From Stachybotrys elegans (taxonomy: Eukaryota > Ascomycota > Sordariomycetes > Hypocreales > Stachybotryaceae), in the NCBI GenBank assembly GCA_020746835.1, contig JAGPNK010000001.1:5084001-5148000 (forward strand): DNA of 64,000 nucleotides. Reading direction: 5' to 3'. The notes beneath the pieces are model-generated. The model had not been told where the DNA came from, made no database searches, and saw only the letters and a program-made list of their open reading frames with translations. Numbering within the stretch: the first letter of the stretch is position 1; each line of letters begins with the position of its first letter. Of this stretch, positions 1 to 11,238 are shown in pieces. The position numbers were made by a program, and so were the translations under genes.

Positions 1-774
1 CCAACTAACATGAACCACGGGACGTCTGGCAGACAAGGTTCAGTGGAGGGTCCAGCCGCCTTAGCGTAAGATGCAGCCTAACGTGGCAAGGTGCCTGAAG
101 AGACAGGGGCTTGCTTGCACGACTAAGATTGAGACTCATGCTGACAATAGTCTCAAGCGACTCGAAAATATCCCATCACAACAATAATTATCGGTTCATC
201 TTTCTCTATTTTCCCAAGTTGAAGAAATGCGTCCATTGCATCTGTAGTGGTGGGTTCTACTTGGTTGAATGTGCACGAGACATGCCTCTGCTACATATAA
301 TCTAATACCGGCATCCTCCCGACGAAGATCACGCTTGGCTCCAGGAGCGCGGCTCTACCTCACCTTCAAATCCTAGATGCCCACCTACTTATCATCGACT
401 CGAGCTCGTACAGTGTAAGAATACCTTCAGATGCATGCACCGTGAGGGTCTCAATTATCACCAATACCTATCTTGCATATACCTTCAAGATGGATGCATA
501 TTGTAGTTATCAGAAGACGACCAAGCTGTGCAACATAAATCCTCAAGGATGCAGCAAGACTGCCAACTCCGGTGCTCTCTATTAATGACTTCTAATCACA
601 CCCTTGAGCAACCACACGTAGGCGAGGGTGTCGAGCCACTCTTTGTTCCTCATCACATGGCAGCTTTGGGGTGCATGTCCAGCTCCAAACCCCAAGTGAA
701 CCTGGCCAGCGATCCCCAGTGTACCAAACTTTTTCGTTTCCCATACGCCCCTGTGATCTTGATACACCTCACGT
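1..774. other. Left-edge non-coding stretch
   Basis: No convincing gene is visible on either strand; the open frames here are short and show no recognisable domain. The part next to 775 is the 3' flank of the EB1-type gene, which is transcribed leftwards into this region. Confidence 0.5.
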
Positions 775-1715
775 TTAGAAAGTCTCCTGGTCGTCTGCCT
801 CGCCCTCTGCTGGGATTTCGAAACCCTCCTCGGTCGAGTATAGAATCGTCTGGATGTGCTTCACCAGTCCATCCTCCTGCTTCTCCAGCTCAGGGTCTTC
901 CTCAACAGCCTGCTGGATCAGTAGCTCGATGTCGCGGAGCTTGCTGAAGTAGAAGTCGCGTTCCCTCTCCAGGCTGGTGACAGTCTCCTTGAGGGTGGCA
1001 TTCTCCTGCTGCAGCGCCGCCGTACCGGGACCAGCCACCTTGGCCACACGTGGTCCGCCGCTGGGTGTAGCACCTCCCCTTCGAGCGGCAGTGGTGGGCG
1101 CAGCGCGGGCAGCAGCAGGGGCTCCTCCGCTCACGGGGGCGTTCTTCCTGCGGCTGACGGCATCGTAGTCGTGGTCGGGGAAGTTGAGATCCCAGAATCG
1201 CTTGGTCCACTGGAGGAACTCGAGGTTGTCCTGCATCTTACATTTTACTAGAGCCTCGACGGGAATGGGCTTGTCGATCTGATGCTTGGTGAATGTGTCT
1301 GTTTGCAGAGATTAGTAATGACGTCGATTCACGATTCAGGGGGCAGGGAGCCTCGTGCGTACTCTGCAGGACCTTGAAGTTTTGAATGTACGCCCATTCA
1401 CCGTTGACGTTGAACTTGACCCTAGACATGGGGACGTCCATGTAGATGCTGTCAAATACCTGGCACAGAGCAGCGCTGCCGACAATCACTGGTTAGTCCG
1501 TGCATGATGGTGAGCTGTAACAAGGTCGATTTCGGAGACTGTGGTGGGGGAGGGGTAGCAACGCAACTCACCCAGTACCGCACTGCTCGACCTTGGTCAT
1601 GTTCAGCTGGAGGAGGCTGTTAAGCCATTGGATGAGTTCCTGTCTGTGATTTCGAGACTGGTTAGGGCCGGTTCCCATCTTGCGCCGCAGTAAACACCAA
1701 CCTCGACTCGCCCAT
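775..1715 (-). CDS. mal3: EB1-family microtubule plus-end-binding protein (Bim1/Mal3-like)
   Basis: Four exons: complement(775..1298, 1363..1475, 1572..1643, 1702..1715), giving 240 aa. The start ATG at 1715 lies in a 14-nt first exon (MGES) whose last codon is completed by exon 2 (RQELIQWLN). Residues 1-130 are a calponin-homology domain that binds the microtubule lattice, with the conserved segments KVEQCGTGAALCQVFDS, MSRVKFNVNGEWAYIQNF and KCKMQDNLEFLQW. A basic Ala/Pro/Gly-rich linker follows. Then comes a coiled coil (ATLKETVTSLERERDFYFSKL) with the EB1 C-terminal dimerisation motif (RDIELLIQQ). The protein ends in ETF, which resembles the terminal EEY/F motif used by EB proteins to recruit CAP-Gly partners. 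The gene is divergent from drs1 across about 550 bp. Family assignment is firm; the tiny first exon is the least certain part. Confidence 0.94.
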
Positions 1716-2264
1716 TTTGATCTCGGCCCGTGGGATATACGAATGTTGACGGTGGGAGGACTAGGGGGCACGGTTGTAATAAGACGCTCGAAGGGCGTGC
1801 GTAGGGGAAACCGAAGTATAGACAAAAGGTAGGAAACGCGGCGGCGGAGGGTATCAAGAAGTGGGAGGAATAGCGTAGAATCTTTGCGACAAGGCAGCAA
1901 GATTGAGAATTTACTACCCAGGAGTTGCTCGCGTTGACCCTGAATGGCAAAGAGGCAAGACGAATCAAGGCCCGGTCGCCTAATCAACCAGTGGAGGGGT
2001 TTGGCTGTAATCATTAGCCGGAGAAACAGCGGCTAGGCCACTATAAGGCTCTGCTGTCAATGTTGGAGATGATTATGTAACATTTCTGCCCCTCCGGCAT
2101 GGGCAGCACGGCGATGGGTCACCCTCCTCACCGCCAAAATTTTAAGCGGCAGAAAAAAGTGAGAAGCGTGGGTACTGGCCTGCTCAGTCTTGAGGAGACT
2201 GACATTTTCTACCAAGCTCCCCGCCCCAATCACCCATTGAAATAATTGCAAGTGGTGAGGCAAG
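1716..2264. promoter_or_regulatory. Divergent promoter region between the EB1-type gene and drs1
   Basis: About 550 bp separate the two start codons. Open frames running through it on the minus strand are read-through of the EB1-type first intron and its upstream sequence and look non-coding. No specific operator can be named from the sequence. Confidence 0.5.
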
Positions 2265-4680
2265 ATGGCTCCCTCTCAAAAGAGAAAGCCGGTCGAGGAC
2301 GACTTTGTGTTTACCATTTCGGATAACGAAGAATTGCCGGCCGAGGAGGAAGAAGTCCTAGCTGTGCGACCCAAAAAGAAGGCCAAGACTACCAAGAAGG
2401 CGAAACGCGAGTCGCAGGAAGATGAGGGCGAAGAGCAGGCTCCCGAAGGTATCTGGGGCGAAAAAGATGACGACGATGGCGCCATGGATCCCGATTTCGA
2501 ATTTGCAGATGGGAATGCCGGCGGGTTTGGTGAGGAAGACTTCGAAGGCTGGGGTTTCGATGGCGCAAAGAAGGCCATGAGTGGAAAGAAGGGTGTCGAT
2601 CTGGACGAGATCATCCGTCGGCACAGAGAGAAGAATGGCGCAGCAGATGACGGTGAGGCTATCGAGGAAGACGCCGAGGAAGCTTCTGACGAAGTCGAAA
2701 ACGACATGGACGTTGACCTCGACGACGACGACGATCAGGTACTCGCCGACGACGCTTTTGGCATGAATGCTGCCTCCGAAGATGAGGAGGCATCGGATAA
2801 AGATGACGGCGAGGACAAGTCTGAAAAGAACGACGACGACGACGACGACGACGATGAGCCCGCTTCAGACGACGATTCGGTAGCCACACCTCAAGCGCAC
2901 CCAGATGACGACGGCGCATCCGACATGAGCGACCAAGAGGATGCAGAGGAGGCAGCAAAAAGGGATGCTTTCTTCGCCCCAGCTGAGAAGGAGAAGCCCG
3001 GAACCAAGGCTGCGACTACTTTCCAGGGCATGTCTCTATCGCGACCTATCCTCAGAGGACTTGCCGCTGTCGGCTTCACCAAACCGACTCCTATCCAGGC
3101 CAAGACGATCCCAATTGCTCTCATGGGCAAGGATCTAGTTGGTGGTGCAGTAACGGGTTCAGGAAAAACTGGTGCCTTTGTGGTTCCCATTCTGGAACGT
3201 TTGCTGTATCGTCCGAAGAAGATCCCTACGACCCGTGTGGTGATTTTGACACCTACTCGTGAATTGGCCATTCAGTGCCATGCTGTCGCTACGAAGCTCG
3301 CCACCCATACCGATATCAAGTTCACTCTAGCAGTGGGCGGACTGAGCTTGAAGGTCCAAGAAGCAGAGCTCCGCCTCCGACCCGATGTTGTTATCGCTAC
3401 GCCTGGTCGATTCATTGATCACATGAGGAACTCTGCCAGTTTCTCTGTCGATACAGTCGAGATTTTGGTGCTCGATGAAGCCGATCGTATGCTCGAGGAT
3501 GGGTTTGCTGACGAGTTGAATGAAATTCTCACCACCATTCCCAAGTCTCGCCAAACTATGCTCTTCTCCGCCACCATGACATCCACCGTCGATCGTTTAA
3601 TTCGAGTCGGTATGGACAAGCCGGTCAGACTCATGGTTGATTCTCAGAAGAAGACAGTCGTCACCCTGGTCCAGGAGTTTGTACGCCTGCGCCCTGGGCG
3701 CGAGGAGAAGCGCATGGGCTACCTGGTTCATCTCTGCAAGACGCTGTACACGGAAAAGGTCATCATCTTCTTCCGACAAAAGAAGGAAGCTCACCGGGCA
3801 CGCATCATTTTTGGGTTGCTTGGCCTCTCGTGTGCAGAATTGCATGGTAGCTTGAACCAAACACAGGTATTTTCCCCTATCAACTCTTGAGCCGAACTTG
3901 ATGCTAACACGAGGACAGCGTATCACCAGCGTGGAAGACTTCCGAGATGGCAAGGTGGCATATCTCTTGGCAACGGACGTGGCATCGCGTGGTCTGGATA
4001 TCAAAGGTGTCAACACCGTCATCAACTACGAGGCTCCCCAGTCGCTTGAGATATATGTGCACCGTGTGGGTCGAACGGCTCGTGCTGGGCGAAAAGGTAC
4101 AGCATTGACCATTGCTGCGGAGCCCGACCGCAAGGTGGTCAAGGCAGCAGTCAAGGCCGGCAAGGCGCAGGGTGCCAAGATCGTGAGCCGGGTCGTCGAA
4201 GCAAACGAAGTGGATAAGTTGCAGGAGCAGATCGACGCAATGGAGGATGAAATCGAGGACATCATGAGGGAGGAGAAGGAGGAGAAGCAGCTGGCGCAGG
4301 CAGAAATGGAAGTCAAGAAGGGCGAGAACCTGATGGAATACGAGGCCGAGATCAAGTCGAGGCCCAAGAGGACATGGTTCGAGACGGAGCACGACAAGAA
4401 GAAGGCCAAGCAAGCCGGCAAGGACGAGCTCAACGGAATGCGGGAAGCGATGAAGATGAAGAGTGCTGGCAAACTGAGCAACAAGGACAAGAAGAAGCTG
4501 GACGCCAAGGCACAGAGGACCGAAGGCAGAACATGGAAGAAGGGGAGAAACAGCGAGGAAGAGCTCAAAGCCAAGGCCAAGGCCAAGGCTACCGGCAAGG
4601 CCAGAGCCGCGAAGAAGGCCGCTAAAAAGGTGCCGTCCAAAGGCAGGATGCGCGCCAAGCTGAAGAGGGAGAGTCGGTAG
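2265..4680 (+). CDS. drs1: ATP-dependent RNA helicase Drs1 (DEAD box)
   Basis: Two exons, 2265..3866 and 3919..4680, joined in frame (LNQTQ to [12 protein letters not shown]), giving 787 aa. The 52-nt intron has a TGCTAAC branch site. Residues 1-240 are a very acidic tail with a run of Asp codons near 2831-2860, typical of nucleolar helicases. The core carries the expected motifs in order: Walker A TGSGKT near residue 297, PTRELA, TPGR, DEAD near 404, SAT near 436, then in the second RecA lobe [12 protein letters not shown] and [11 protein letters not shown] near 583. The C-terminus is long, Lys/Glu-rich and coiled-coil-like. Known Drs1 proteins act in 60S ribosomal subunit assembly in the nucleolus. 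The N-terminal [12 protein letters not shown] and the overall architecture favour Drs1 over other nucleolar DEAD-box paralogues. Confidence 0.95.
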
Positions 4681-5403
4681 GGTGTTGTATAGAAATGGCT
4701 CACGGTGCATTCTATATTTTCGAGCTGAAACGTGGCATAATATCCAATATGACGATATTTACGGTAATTCCATGTGGTTGAGGCTTGAAATATTAGTTAA
4801 TTACGTAGTAGATAGGTAGGCGTCGCCGTGGATTCCCCGCCATCCGCCCAAACACATGGGGCTTCCTTCCCATGTCGGGGACAATGACATAATAAAGGCC
4901 CCGGTTGTGCATTCCTCCTACCTTAGTACTCCGTACCTACCGAGTACATTTTCTAAATGTAAAGATGTGAGACATGCGAAATCGTCTCAACATCCATCTT
5001 CTGCCGCTTCATCGCAACGTGAATGAATCCGTCCATTCGATTGGATTGCGCTCTCGTCGGATGGGGTAACTGACTTGGTCTGGTGCTAAGGCAAGGTACC
5101 CGAACCCTGCTAGCGATCACGAGCTCTTGTCCTCCATCGTCTTTGGCCAAACCAGATCGTCAGCTGCCAGCATCAAGCACACCTCCCTTCCTCCGATCCC
5201 TCGACACCCCATCACCGCCGAACCCGTCCCGTGCGGGAGCGACAGCCACCGGTGCCTCTCCGCCGTCAGGAGACTGCCTCGCCTGAGCGCAACGGCCGGC
5301 CGTCCCGCCTCGTCGTGATTGCGGTGGTGGTTGCTGTCGAGCTCCATTTGTCTCGACTGGCCCGCCATCCATTGCTGCTCCTTACACTCGTGCGGATGGG
5401 CGT
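4681..5403. other. Intergenic: drs1 3' flank and app1 upstream region
   Basis: No independent gene is seen. The second half is GC-rich and open in several frames on both strands without domain content; it probably holds the app1 promoter and leader. Confidence 0.5.
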
Positions 5404-8391
5404 ATGCCCCATACTCGTGCGCCGTGGATGCTGTCGCAGCGCTTCTCCCGCTCCTATAAACCCGTCGCTCCCTTGACCCAGCACCGACCTGGCCTGATCC
5501 GGCTGCACCAAGCTTGGAGCTGCAGGGCTGCGACGTCTGCACCATACCGCTCTCTGAGTTCCACCCGTCCAAATCTACGCCGCACCCAGGGCTTGCTCCG
5601 ATCGCTTATTCCCCGCCCCGTCAGAGATCGCTACCGTCAGCGATTGCTAGACTTTCATCTCAACGTTCTGCCTGTGTGGAAACACCGCGTGCAGTCCTGG
5701 GTCTACCGCAGGCTTGTTCAGCGACAGAATAAGCATCCCAGGGTCAAATCTCGCCCACGGCGCATCGCAGATCTTGTCGCGGGGCAATCCCGAAGGCTGC
5801 TTCTCGGCAGCTCGCTCACTCATCCGCACGCCAAACATGTGAAGAATCGAACCATGACATCAGGGCAGAACAGGGTGCCCACCCTCACCGGGTTGGGCTC
5901 GCTTTACAACACAGGGGCCAATGATGAGCCTACAAGCCCCGGTGGACGTGGCGAGAGGGGATACCGGCGGAAGAAGCTCGCCGCCATGGCAGGGAACCTC
6001 TATCGGACAGGCCAGCAGGCCGTAACGGAGATGCGGGAATCCTATGCGCAGACCAGGGGGCGCGGACTCGATGCTGGATTCGAGAATACTGGCAACCTTC
6101 ACATCCCAGGTGCCTTTCCAAACGTGGCCATCACAGTGCAAGGCAATGAACATCTAATATTATTCCCATCTTACGCGAAACGACATACCAAGCAGGACTG
6201 GTCTGAAGAAGCAGCAATGCCCCATTCTCAAGCCCAACATGGTAGTATCCGAGACGAGGACTATTGGCGACGGGAATGGGAGAGAAATGAGGACGAGAAA
6301 GCCATTGTCGATGTCGACGTGCGTGGCTGGGTCTATTCGCCACATGTTGGCCCTCTTACCCGCCGTAATCGTATCCTCATCGGCCTAGCCCGGCAGCTGA
6401 GTGGGATTCCTGCAGCAAGACCCGAAGGCACAGGGCCTGGCGCATCCTCGGGGGCCAACAGCGCTGCTTCCTCGTCCCCTCATGGACACGAGGATTGGCG
6501 TGAGCAAGAGAAGATAGCTCAGGAAGCAGCTAGAATTGAACGAAGGGGCCAGGAGGAGAAGCGGGTTGCAGGCCGCGGTGGATACAGCGAGAATCCGCAG
6601 GAAAGCGCTGAAGGTGAGGGCATGCAGACCTATCATTCTCGCCGAGGAAGCCAAACGCCCGAATCAGTCCCTGGAAGCCCTACATCTTTTGCTCGACAGT
6701 CGACCAACGCAGTTACCAGCGAGCTTACTGAGGCCCAACTTGCCGCAGCCAATGTCAACCTCATGGCCCGCATCGCACCGTTCATGACCAACCCTCTCGT
6801 GGCATTACCCGTCACGGTTATGTTCTTTAATGACAGCAAATCACAATCACGAACCGTCCTCACAAACGAAGCCGGTCACTTCAGTATCCGGGCGGCTCTG
6901 GACTTTATCCCGACCGACGTCCGTGTGCTGGCTAACGAGAGCCTCGCCGCCACACAAAAGGTCAAGATTACCGATCCCTATGGCGTCAGTTTGATCAGCG
7001 ATATAGATGACACGATCAAGAAGTCCAACATCTCACTAGGCGCCCGTGAAATATTCCGCAGCACCTTTGTTCATGAGCTGGGCGACTTGACCGTGGAGGG
7101 CGTTAGGGAATGGTACAATGAGCTGCACGCTATGGGCGTCAGCGTTCATTACTGTTCTAATAGCCCCTGGCAGCTCTTCCCCGTGCTCGCCAGCTTCTTT
7201 AAGCTCAATGGCCTACCTCCCGGCTCCCTCCATCTCAAGCAGTACTCGGGCATGTTGCAGGGTATTTTTGAGCCTGTAGCAGAGCGAAAGAAGAGCACTC
7301 TCACCCGACTTCTGAGAGACTTTCCGTCGCGCAAGTTCCTCCTCGTTGGAGATAGTGGCGAGGCCGATTTGGAGGTCTACACAGAGCTCGCGCTCAGTCA
7401 CCCTGGCCGCATTCTCGCCATATTCATCAGAGATGTCACTACTCCTGAGGAGCCAGGATACTTTGACTCGAGTTTCGAGTTTAGCCGCCGGAAGTCATCC
7501 ACTATGTCCTTTGACGAAGTCAAGCCCTCCTCTGGACAGAGCACTCTACGGCAGAACTCAGCGCCGATGGCACCTACTGGCGCGAAAGCTTCTACAGGGC
7601 CCATTATGGGCACACTGATTGACTTCTCTGAAGAGCCAGAGGAGTTGAATACGAGTCAAGGCCCACTGTCTCAGTCGGCGGGTTCGAAGCCTGCGCCGCA
7701 TCGCGCTGTCACGTCTGCGGAGCTTCTGGCAGGCCGTAAGAAGCCGCCACCACCACGGCCCAACAAGCCCGCCTCTTTGAGAAGCGCGCCCTCAAACCCT
7801 GACCTTCCCGGCGACGTTGGCCTTGGTTTGTCGCGGTCTAGTACACCCTCTAACTCATCGCAGCCTGTCTTTCCCCGCAGGCCGGGTGTGCCCGAGGCGC
7901 CCGAGAAACCACATCCACTCACACAAATGCACAACTCTTCACAGCAAACCATGGCCAGCGCTCAAAGTACACCCAACGACTTTGCAGACCGTCCCCCACC
8001 TCTTCCCCGACGCCGTGCCAATCCGTCCAACCTGAAGAGTCTTAGTCCGCGCCTGTTTGGGTCTGGCCGTGAGCGGTCCTCCAACTCAGATATCGATTTT
8101 GATCCTCTCCCTCCCGCAACAATCACTCCTCCAACCGGACCCGCTGGATACACGCGAACTGGTACGCGATCTGGCGGCGTGACTCCCACGGGATCCCCTA
8201 CCTTGGGCCCTCTCAATAAAAAACTCGAGATGTGGCGGCGCCGCTTGGCACGCGCTCATGAGCTGCTCGATCAGCAGGGCGTTGCCTTGTACACATGGAG
8301 AAAGGGCCAAGATGTGTCACGAGAGGCGGTCGCTATTGTGCAGAACGCGCTGAAGGACATGGAGAGGGAGCGAAGAGGTTCAGGGAGGTGA
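5404..8391 (+). CDS. app1: App1-type phosphatidate phosphatase (DUF2183)
   Basis: An unbroken frame of 995 aa from the first ATG. The catalytic domain at about residues 490-690 contains SDIDDTIKKS, the DxDxT motif of Mg-dependent phosphatidate phosphatases (D533, D535, T537), followed by GVREWYNELHAMGVSVHYCSNSP and FLLVGDSGEADLEVY. The family dephosphorylates phosphatidate to diacylglycerol; yeast App1 does this at cortical actin patches. After the catalytic domain there is a long disordered part with SH3-ligand-like proline clusters (PPPPRPNKP, PPPLPRRR), consistent with binding endocytic SH3 proteins, and a short helical C-terminus. The start is uncertain: the first 150 residues are basic and low in conserved features, and an in-frame ATG at 5854 (MTSGQNRVPTL) would give 845 aa. 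Family assignment is firm. Confidence 0.9.
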   Translation: MPHTRAPWMLSQRFSRSYKPVAPLTQHRPGLIRLHQAWSCRAATSAPYRSLSSTRPNLRRTQGLLRSLIPRPVRDRYRQRLLDFHLNVLPVWKHRVQSWVYRRLVQRQNKHPRVKSRPRRIADLVAGQSRRLLLGSSLTHPHAKHVKNRTMTSGQNRVPTLTGLGSLYNTGANDEPTSPGGRGERGYRRKKLAAMAGNLYRTGQQAVTEMRESYAQTRGRGLDAGFENTGNLHIPGAFPNVAITVQGNEHLILFPSYAKRHTKQDWSEEAAMPHSQAQHGSIRDEDYWRREWERNEDEKAIVDVDVRGWVYSPHVGPLTRRNRILIGLARQLSGIPAARPEGTGPGASSGANSAASSSPHGHEDWREQEKIAQEAARIERRGQEEKRVAGRGGYSENPQESAEGEGMQTYHSRRGSQTPESVPGSPTSFARQSTNAVTSELTEAQLAAANVNLMARIAPFMTNPLVALPVTVMFFNDSKSQSRTVLTNEAGHFSIRAALDFIPTDVRVLANESLAATQKVKITDPYGVSLISDIDDTIKKSNISLGAREIFRSTFVHELGDLTVEGVREWYNELHAMGVSVHYCSNSPWQLFPVLASFFKLNGLPPGSLHLKQYSGMLQGIFEPVAERKKSTLTRLLRDFPSRKFLLVGDSGEADLEVYTELALSHPGRILAIFIRDVTTPEEPGYFDSSFEFSRRKSSTMSFDEVKPSSGQSTLRQNSAPMAPTGAKASTGPIMGTLIDFSEEPEELNTSQGPLSQSAGSKPAPHRAVTSAELLAGRKKPPPPRPNKPASLRSAPSNPDLPGDVGLGLSRSSTPSNSSQPVFPRRPGVPEAPEKPHPLTQMHNSSQQTMASAQSTPNDFADRPPPLPRRRANPSNLKSLSPRLFGSGRERSSNSDIDFDPLPPATITPPTGPAGYTRTGTRSGGVTPTGSPTLGPLNKKLEMWRRRLARAHELLDQQGVALYTWRKGQDVSREAVAIVQNALKDMERERRGSGR

Positions 8392-9201
8392 GAAAGAAGA
8401 ATTAAGCGGTTGAGGGAATGTTACATGGAGGAGAGCGCAGGATGTTGCGACATTAGACGAGGAAAAGGTTGGGTACTATATAAATGCTAGTAATTACTCT
8501 TGGTCCACTGTCTCACGCACTCATTTGTGCAGTACAATCACCGAGTCATATTGACCACTGAGCCCAGTGGACTTCGTAGGTAATGACAAGGTCGGCTGGA
8601 ATGCTAGTTCCGTTGATTTATCATACAATCGGAAACAGTGTCATTGAAGGAAGGCACCATGTAAAACCAGCCAACTCTTCAGGTATCAAGTCATGTCCTT
8701 CTTCGGCCCATTCTTATTCTATCCACTTCTTTGATCAGGTCATGCATCTACTCCAACTACATTTTCCCTTGTTGATTCCGACATGCAATATGTCCTGCTG
8801 AAGTGTCTACCGCGTTAAGTAATGGACATTTATGAGAGCTACATCAAACCCTACATATATTCAGCCTACGGGTGGTGATTCCATTGTCACACTGGTATAT
8901 TATTGACGTACTTCGTTTCGAAGTGATTTACCAGACGACAATAGGACCGGTTCATCTCGTCCAAGGCCGTATAATAGATAGCTGCAATTGACAAAGTTAT
9001 TAATTCTATCCCTGACAGCGGACTCTTTAAAGCGTGATGTGAGACACAAAAGGGGAAAATTGGGCAAGGCCATGGTCAAAAAACCAACTAACATGGAGAG
9101 TTGAAGACTTGTTAAACCATAGGGATACACATTGACTGATTTGTTACAATTTGGCCCAACTGGCGAGAAATGGACCGAGAATCATGCTCTACCACCACCG
9201 G
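8392..9201. other. Convergent 3' intergenic region
   Basis: Lies between app1 (+) and the DUF1772 gene (-). AT-richer than the neighbouring genes, with only short, domain-free open frames. Presumably holds both 3' untranslated regions. Confidence 0.5.
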
Positions 9202-9738
9202 TTAGAGACCCAACGAAGCCCACAAAGCAAGTCCACCGACAACCCACGGAAACATCATCCTCACACCCATCTGAGAGTTGAACTCCTTTAAGAGCTCAAT
9301 CGTTCTCTGCTGTAGAGAATCCCGGTTCTTGGTCTCTGCCTCTGCAGGACTCGGCTTCGCCAGTGCAAGCAGCTTGTTCGAAGGCGTCAGCATCACCCTC
9401 CTCACCCACACCCATCCAATAGGCATTATGCCTGCAGCAGTGGCCCATATCTTCCACGCCAAGCCGGTGCTGTTCTCCTTGTATTCGACATAGGCCAGAC
9501 TGCCGACGGAGACGATGGTGGCCAGGTCGACTATGGGGACTGTTGCGGAGAGAGACCAATAGAAGAACTCCCATTGGCCTGCGGCAGCTCGTGGTGACCT
9601 TTGCACTGAGGCGTAAATTGTTGGGAGTAGGCGGTAGGCTGTTGTCATGGTGCCGGCATTGTAGACGCTGCCGGCTATGGCTATGCCTTGGAGAAGGGGG
9701 GCGTAAGTAGCCATGTTGAGTTCATGAAGGAGAGACAT
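9202..9738 (-). CDS. DUF1772 (anthrone oxygenase-like) small membrane protein
   Basis: Single exon, 178 aa. Four hydrophobic segments are visible: about residues 12-40 (LLQGIAIAGSVYNAGTM), 58-85 (FFYWSLSATVPIVDLATIVS), 95-115 (WKIWATAAGIMPIGWVWV) and 160-178 (FPWVVGGLALWASLGL). This pattern, with the early Gly/Ser/Asn-rich helix, fits the DUF1772 family. Some members act as anthrone oxygenases in polyketide pathways, but many have no known function, and there is no polyketide synthase in this window. The protein may start at MATYAPLL, eight codons in. It is followed on the same strand at higher coordinates by the heme-thiolate peroxidase, 700 bp away. Activity cannot be inferred. Confidence 0.75.
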   Translation of the reverse strand: MSLLHELNMATYAPLLQGIAIAGSVYNAGTMTTAYRLLPTIYASVQRSPRAAAGQWEFFYWSLSATVPIVDLATIVSVGSLAYVEYKENSTGLAWKIWATAAGIMPIGWVWVRRVMLTPSNKLLALAKPSPAEAETKNRDSLQQRTIELLKEFNSQMGVRMMFPWVVGGLALWASLGL

Positions 9739-10434
9739 ATTTTGGTGTTGTGTGCTAATCAGAACAAATCAAAGATGCTGTAAGGAGTTTCAGCCAGATA
9801 TGCACAGTTCATCTGTAGTGGGTGTTATTGGAAAGCAGTACCGCCAGAGAGGTGAATGCACCTCAATATAAGCCAATGAATTCACTAGCCATGGAAAGAC
9901 ACATGCATCTGCTGTGGCCTCTTAGCCTTACTACTGTTTAGGCAAGACGATGTGCTGCTCTCAGCTGAGAGATTATTCGAAACTATTGTCTGATACCCCT
10001 ACCAGCTGAACGATAGTGGGAAATGAGTGTGAGATGTCAGCCACCAGAGAGAAAAGCAACCAAATCCGTATAGGGGCTGAGTGTCTCTGTCACGCCATGT
10101 CAGATTCAGGTCGGAGGTGTTCTTCCTGGTCAAGCTGTGTGTGTTATCACTCGGTTTGCCAGGTCACGGTCCATGGCGCACTGGATTTTGAAGGAATAAT
10201 GGTGTTGGTGAGTGTTGGAGCCTAGCGGTTGGGTATATGAGAAATACAGAAGACTAATGATAGTAATCAATGGTTTGTAGTATGAATAAACAAGGTTGAA
10301 TTGTGAAAAATTGCGTTACAATCACCACAAAGGAGTATCTGACGACCACAACCGTACATTGTAGAGATTGACTAACTTGACAAGATACCCTACATGATCC
10401 AACTGACGGATACACTAACAGATACATGAATGTA
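9739..10434. other. Intergenic: DUF1772 gene promoter and peroxidase 3' flank
   Basis: Both flanking genes are on the minus strand. Open frames are short and unconvincing; no RNA gene or repeat was seen. Confidence 0.45.
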
Positions 10435-11238
10435 TCAAAATTTGACACCTACTGCCGTAGTCATGGCCCTCACGGCACCAAAGAACTCCAAAAGACCCAT
10501 GCTCCTCCACCAGCTTCTCTTGGTCCAGCCCTCCTTAATCGGCAGCCTCTCGTCCTGGAAGATGGCCTTGACGTAGGAAATCGGAATCGTCTTCCCGTCG
10601 CCGAAGCAGCCCATCATCAGCGCCACCTGGCCGCAGTTGACCTGGTGCTCAGCCGGGCCATAGACCAGGCCTGGGTTATCCTTGAGCTGCTGCTGGATAC
10701 GGGCCTTGATGAACTTTCCCAGGTCCTCTACAGTTAGGTTGTTTTTGTCAGAGGAAGAGTCAATCATCTGCTTAATCAGATCCTTCTGGGGGTCGTTGTT
10801 TCCCTCCTCTTGGTCTACGTCCCGACGCGTCAAGGAAATGTCGTGCTCAATGGCGCCGTGGGAGGCGAGATCCACGAGATTGAGATACTTTCTGCCTTCG
10901 ATGGTCTGGTCGGCCTTCCAGCAGCCAAAGTAGTCGAAGAAGACGTAGGGGTTCTTGATGAGGGCCCAGACTCGCTCAAAGGTGCCGACGGGCTTCTTCC
11001 TGTACTCGGTGTGCGGGTTCTGGAACTCGAAGTAGGTGGGGATCGCGAAGACTGAGCCGAGGAGCGAGCTCATGCCGACGTGTCGGAGGGAGGCGTTGAG
11101 GTCTTCCATGTAGATCTTGCGCCCGCTGCGCTCAATGTAGCCATGGTTGGCGAGGGCGTTGACGACGGGGCATGGGCTTCTGCTCGCGTTGTGAGGTGCC
11201 TTTGCGAACTGTCCTATGGCTAATGCTTGGGAAGGCAT
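10435..11238 (-). CDS. Heme-thiolate peroxidase, peroxidase family 2 (chloroperoxidase/StcC-like)
   Basis: Single exon, 267 aa, with ATG at 11238 in a good context (CCACCATGCC). Near the N-terminus it has SRSPCPVVNALANHGYI: the PCP motif carries the heme-ligand cysteine, here Cys23. Further on, GAIEHDISLTRRD supplies the EHD motif (residues 131-133) of the chloroperoxidase-like branch. Enzymes of this family use hydrogen peroxide or organic hydroperoxides for halogenation, peroxygenation or one-electron oxidation. There is no secretory signal peptide, unlike classical chloroperoxidase and secreted peroxygenases, so an intracellular role is likely. The gene is divergent from the fatty-acid oxygenase across 1.1 kb, which suggests shared regulation. 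Substrate unknown. Confidence 0.88.
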   Translation of the reverse strand: MPSQALAIGQFAKAPHNASRSPCPVVNALANHGYIERSGRKIYMEDLNASLRHVGMSSLLGSVFAIPTYFEFQNPHTEYRKKPVGTFERVWALIKNPYVFFDYFGCWKADQTIEGRKYLNLVDLASHGAIEHDISLTRRDVDQEEGNNDPQKDLIKQMIDSSSDKNNLTVEDLGKFIKARIQQQLKDNPGLVYGPAEHQVNCGQVALMMGCFGDGKTIPISYVKAIFQDERLPIKEGWTKRSWWRSMGLLEFFGAVRAMTTAVGVKF

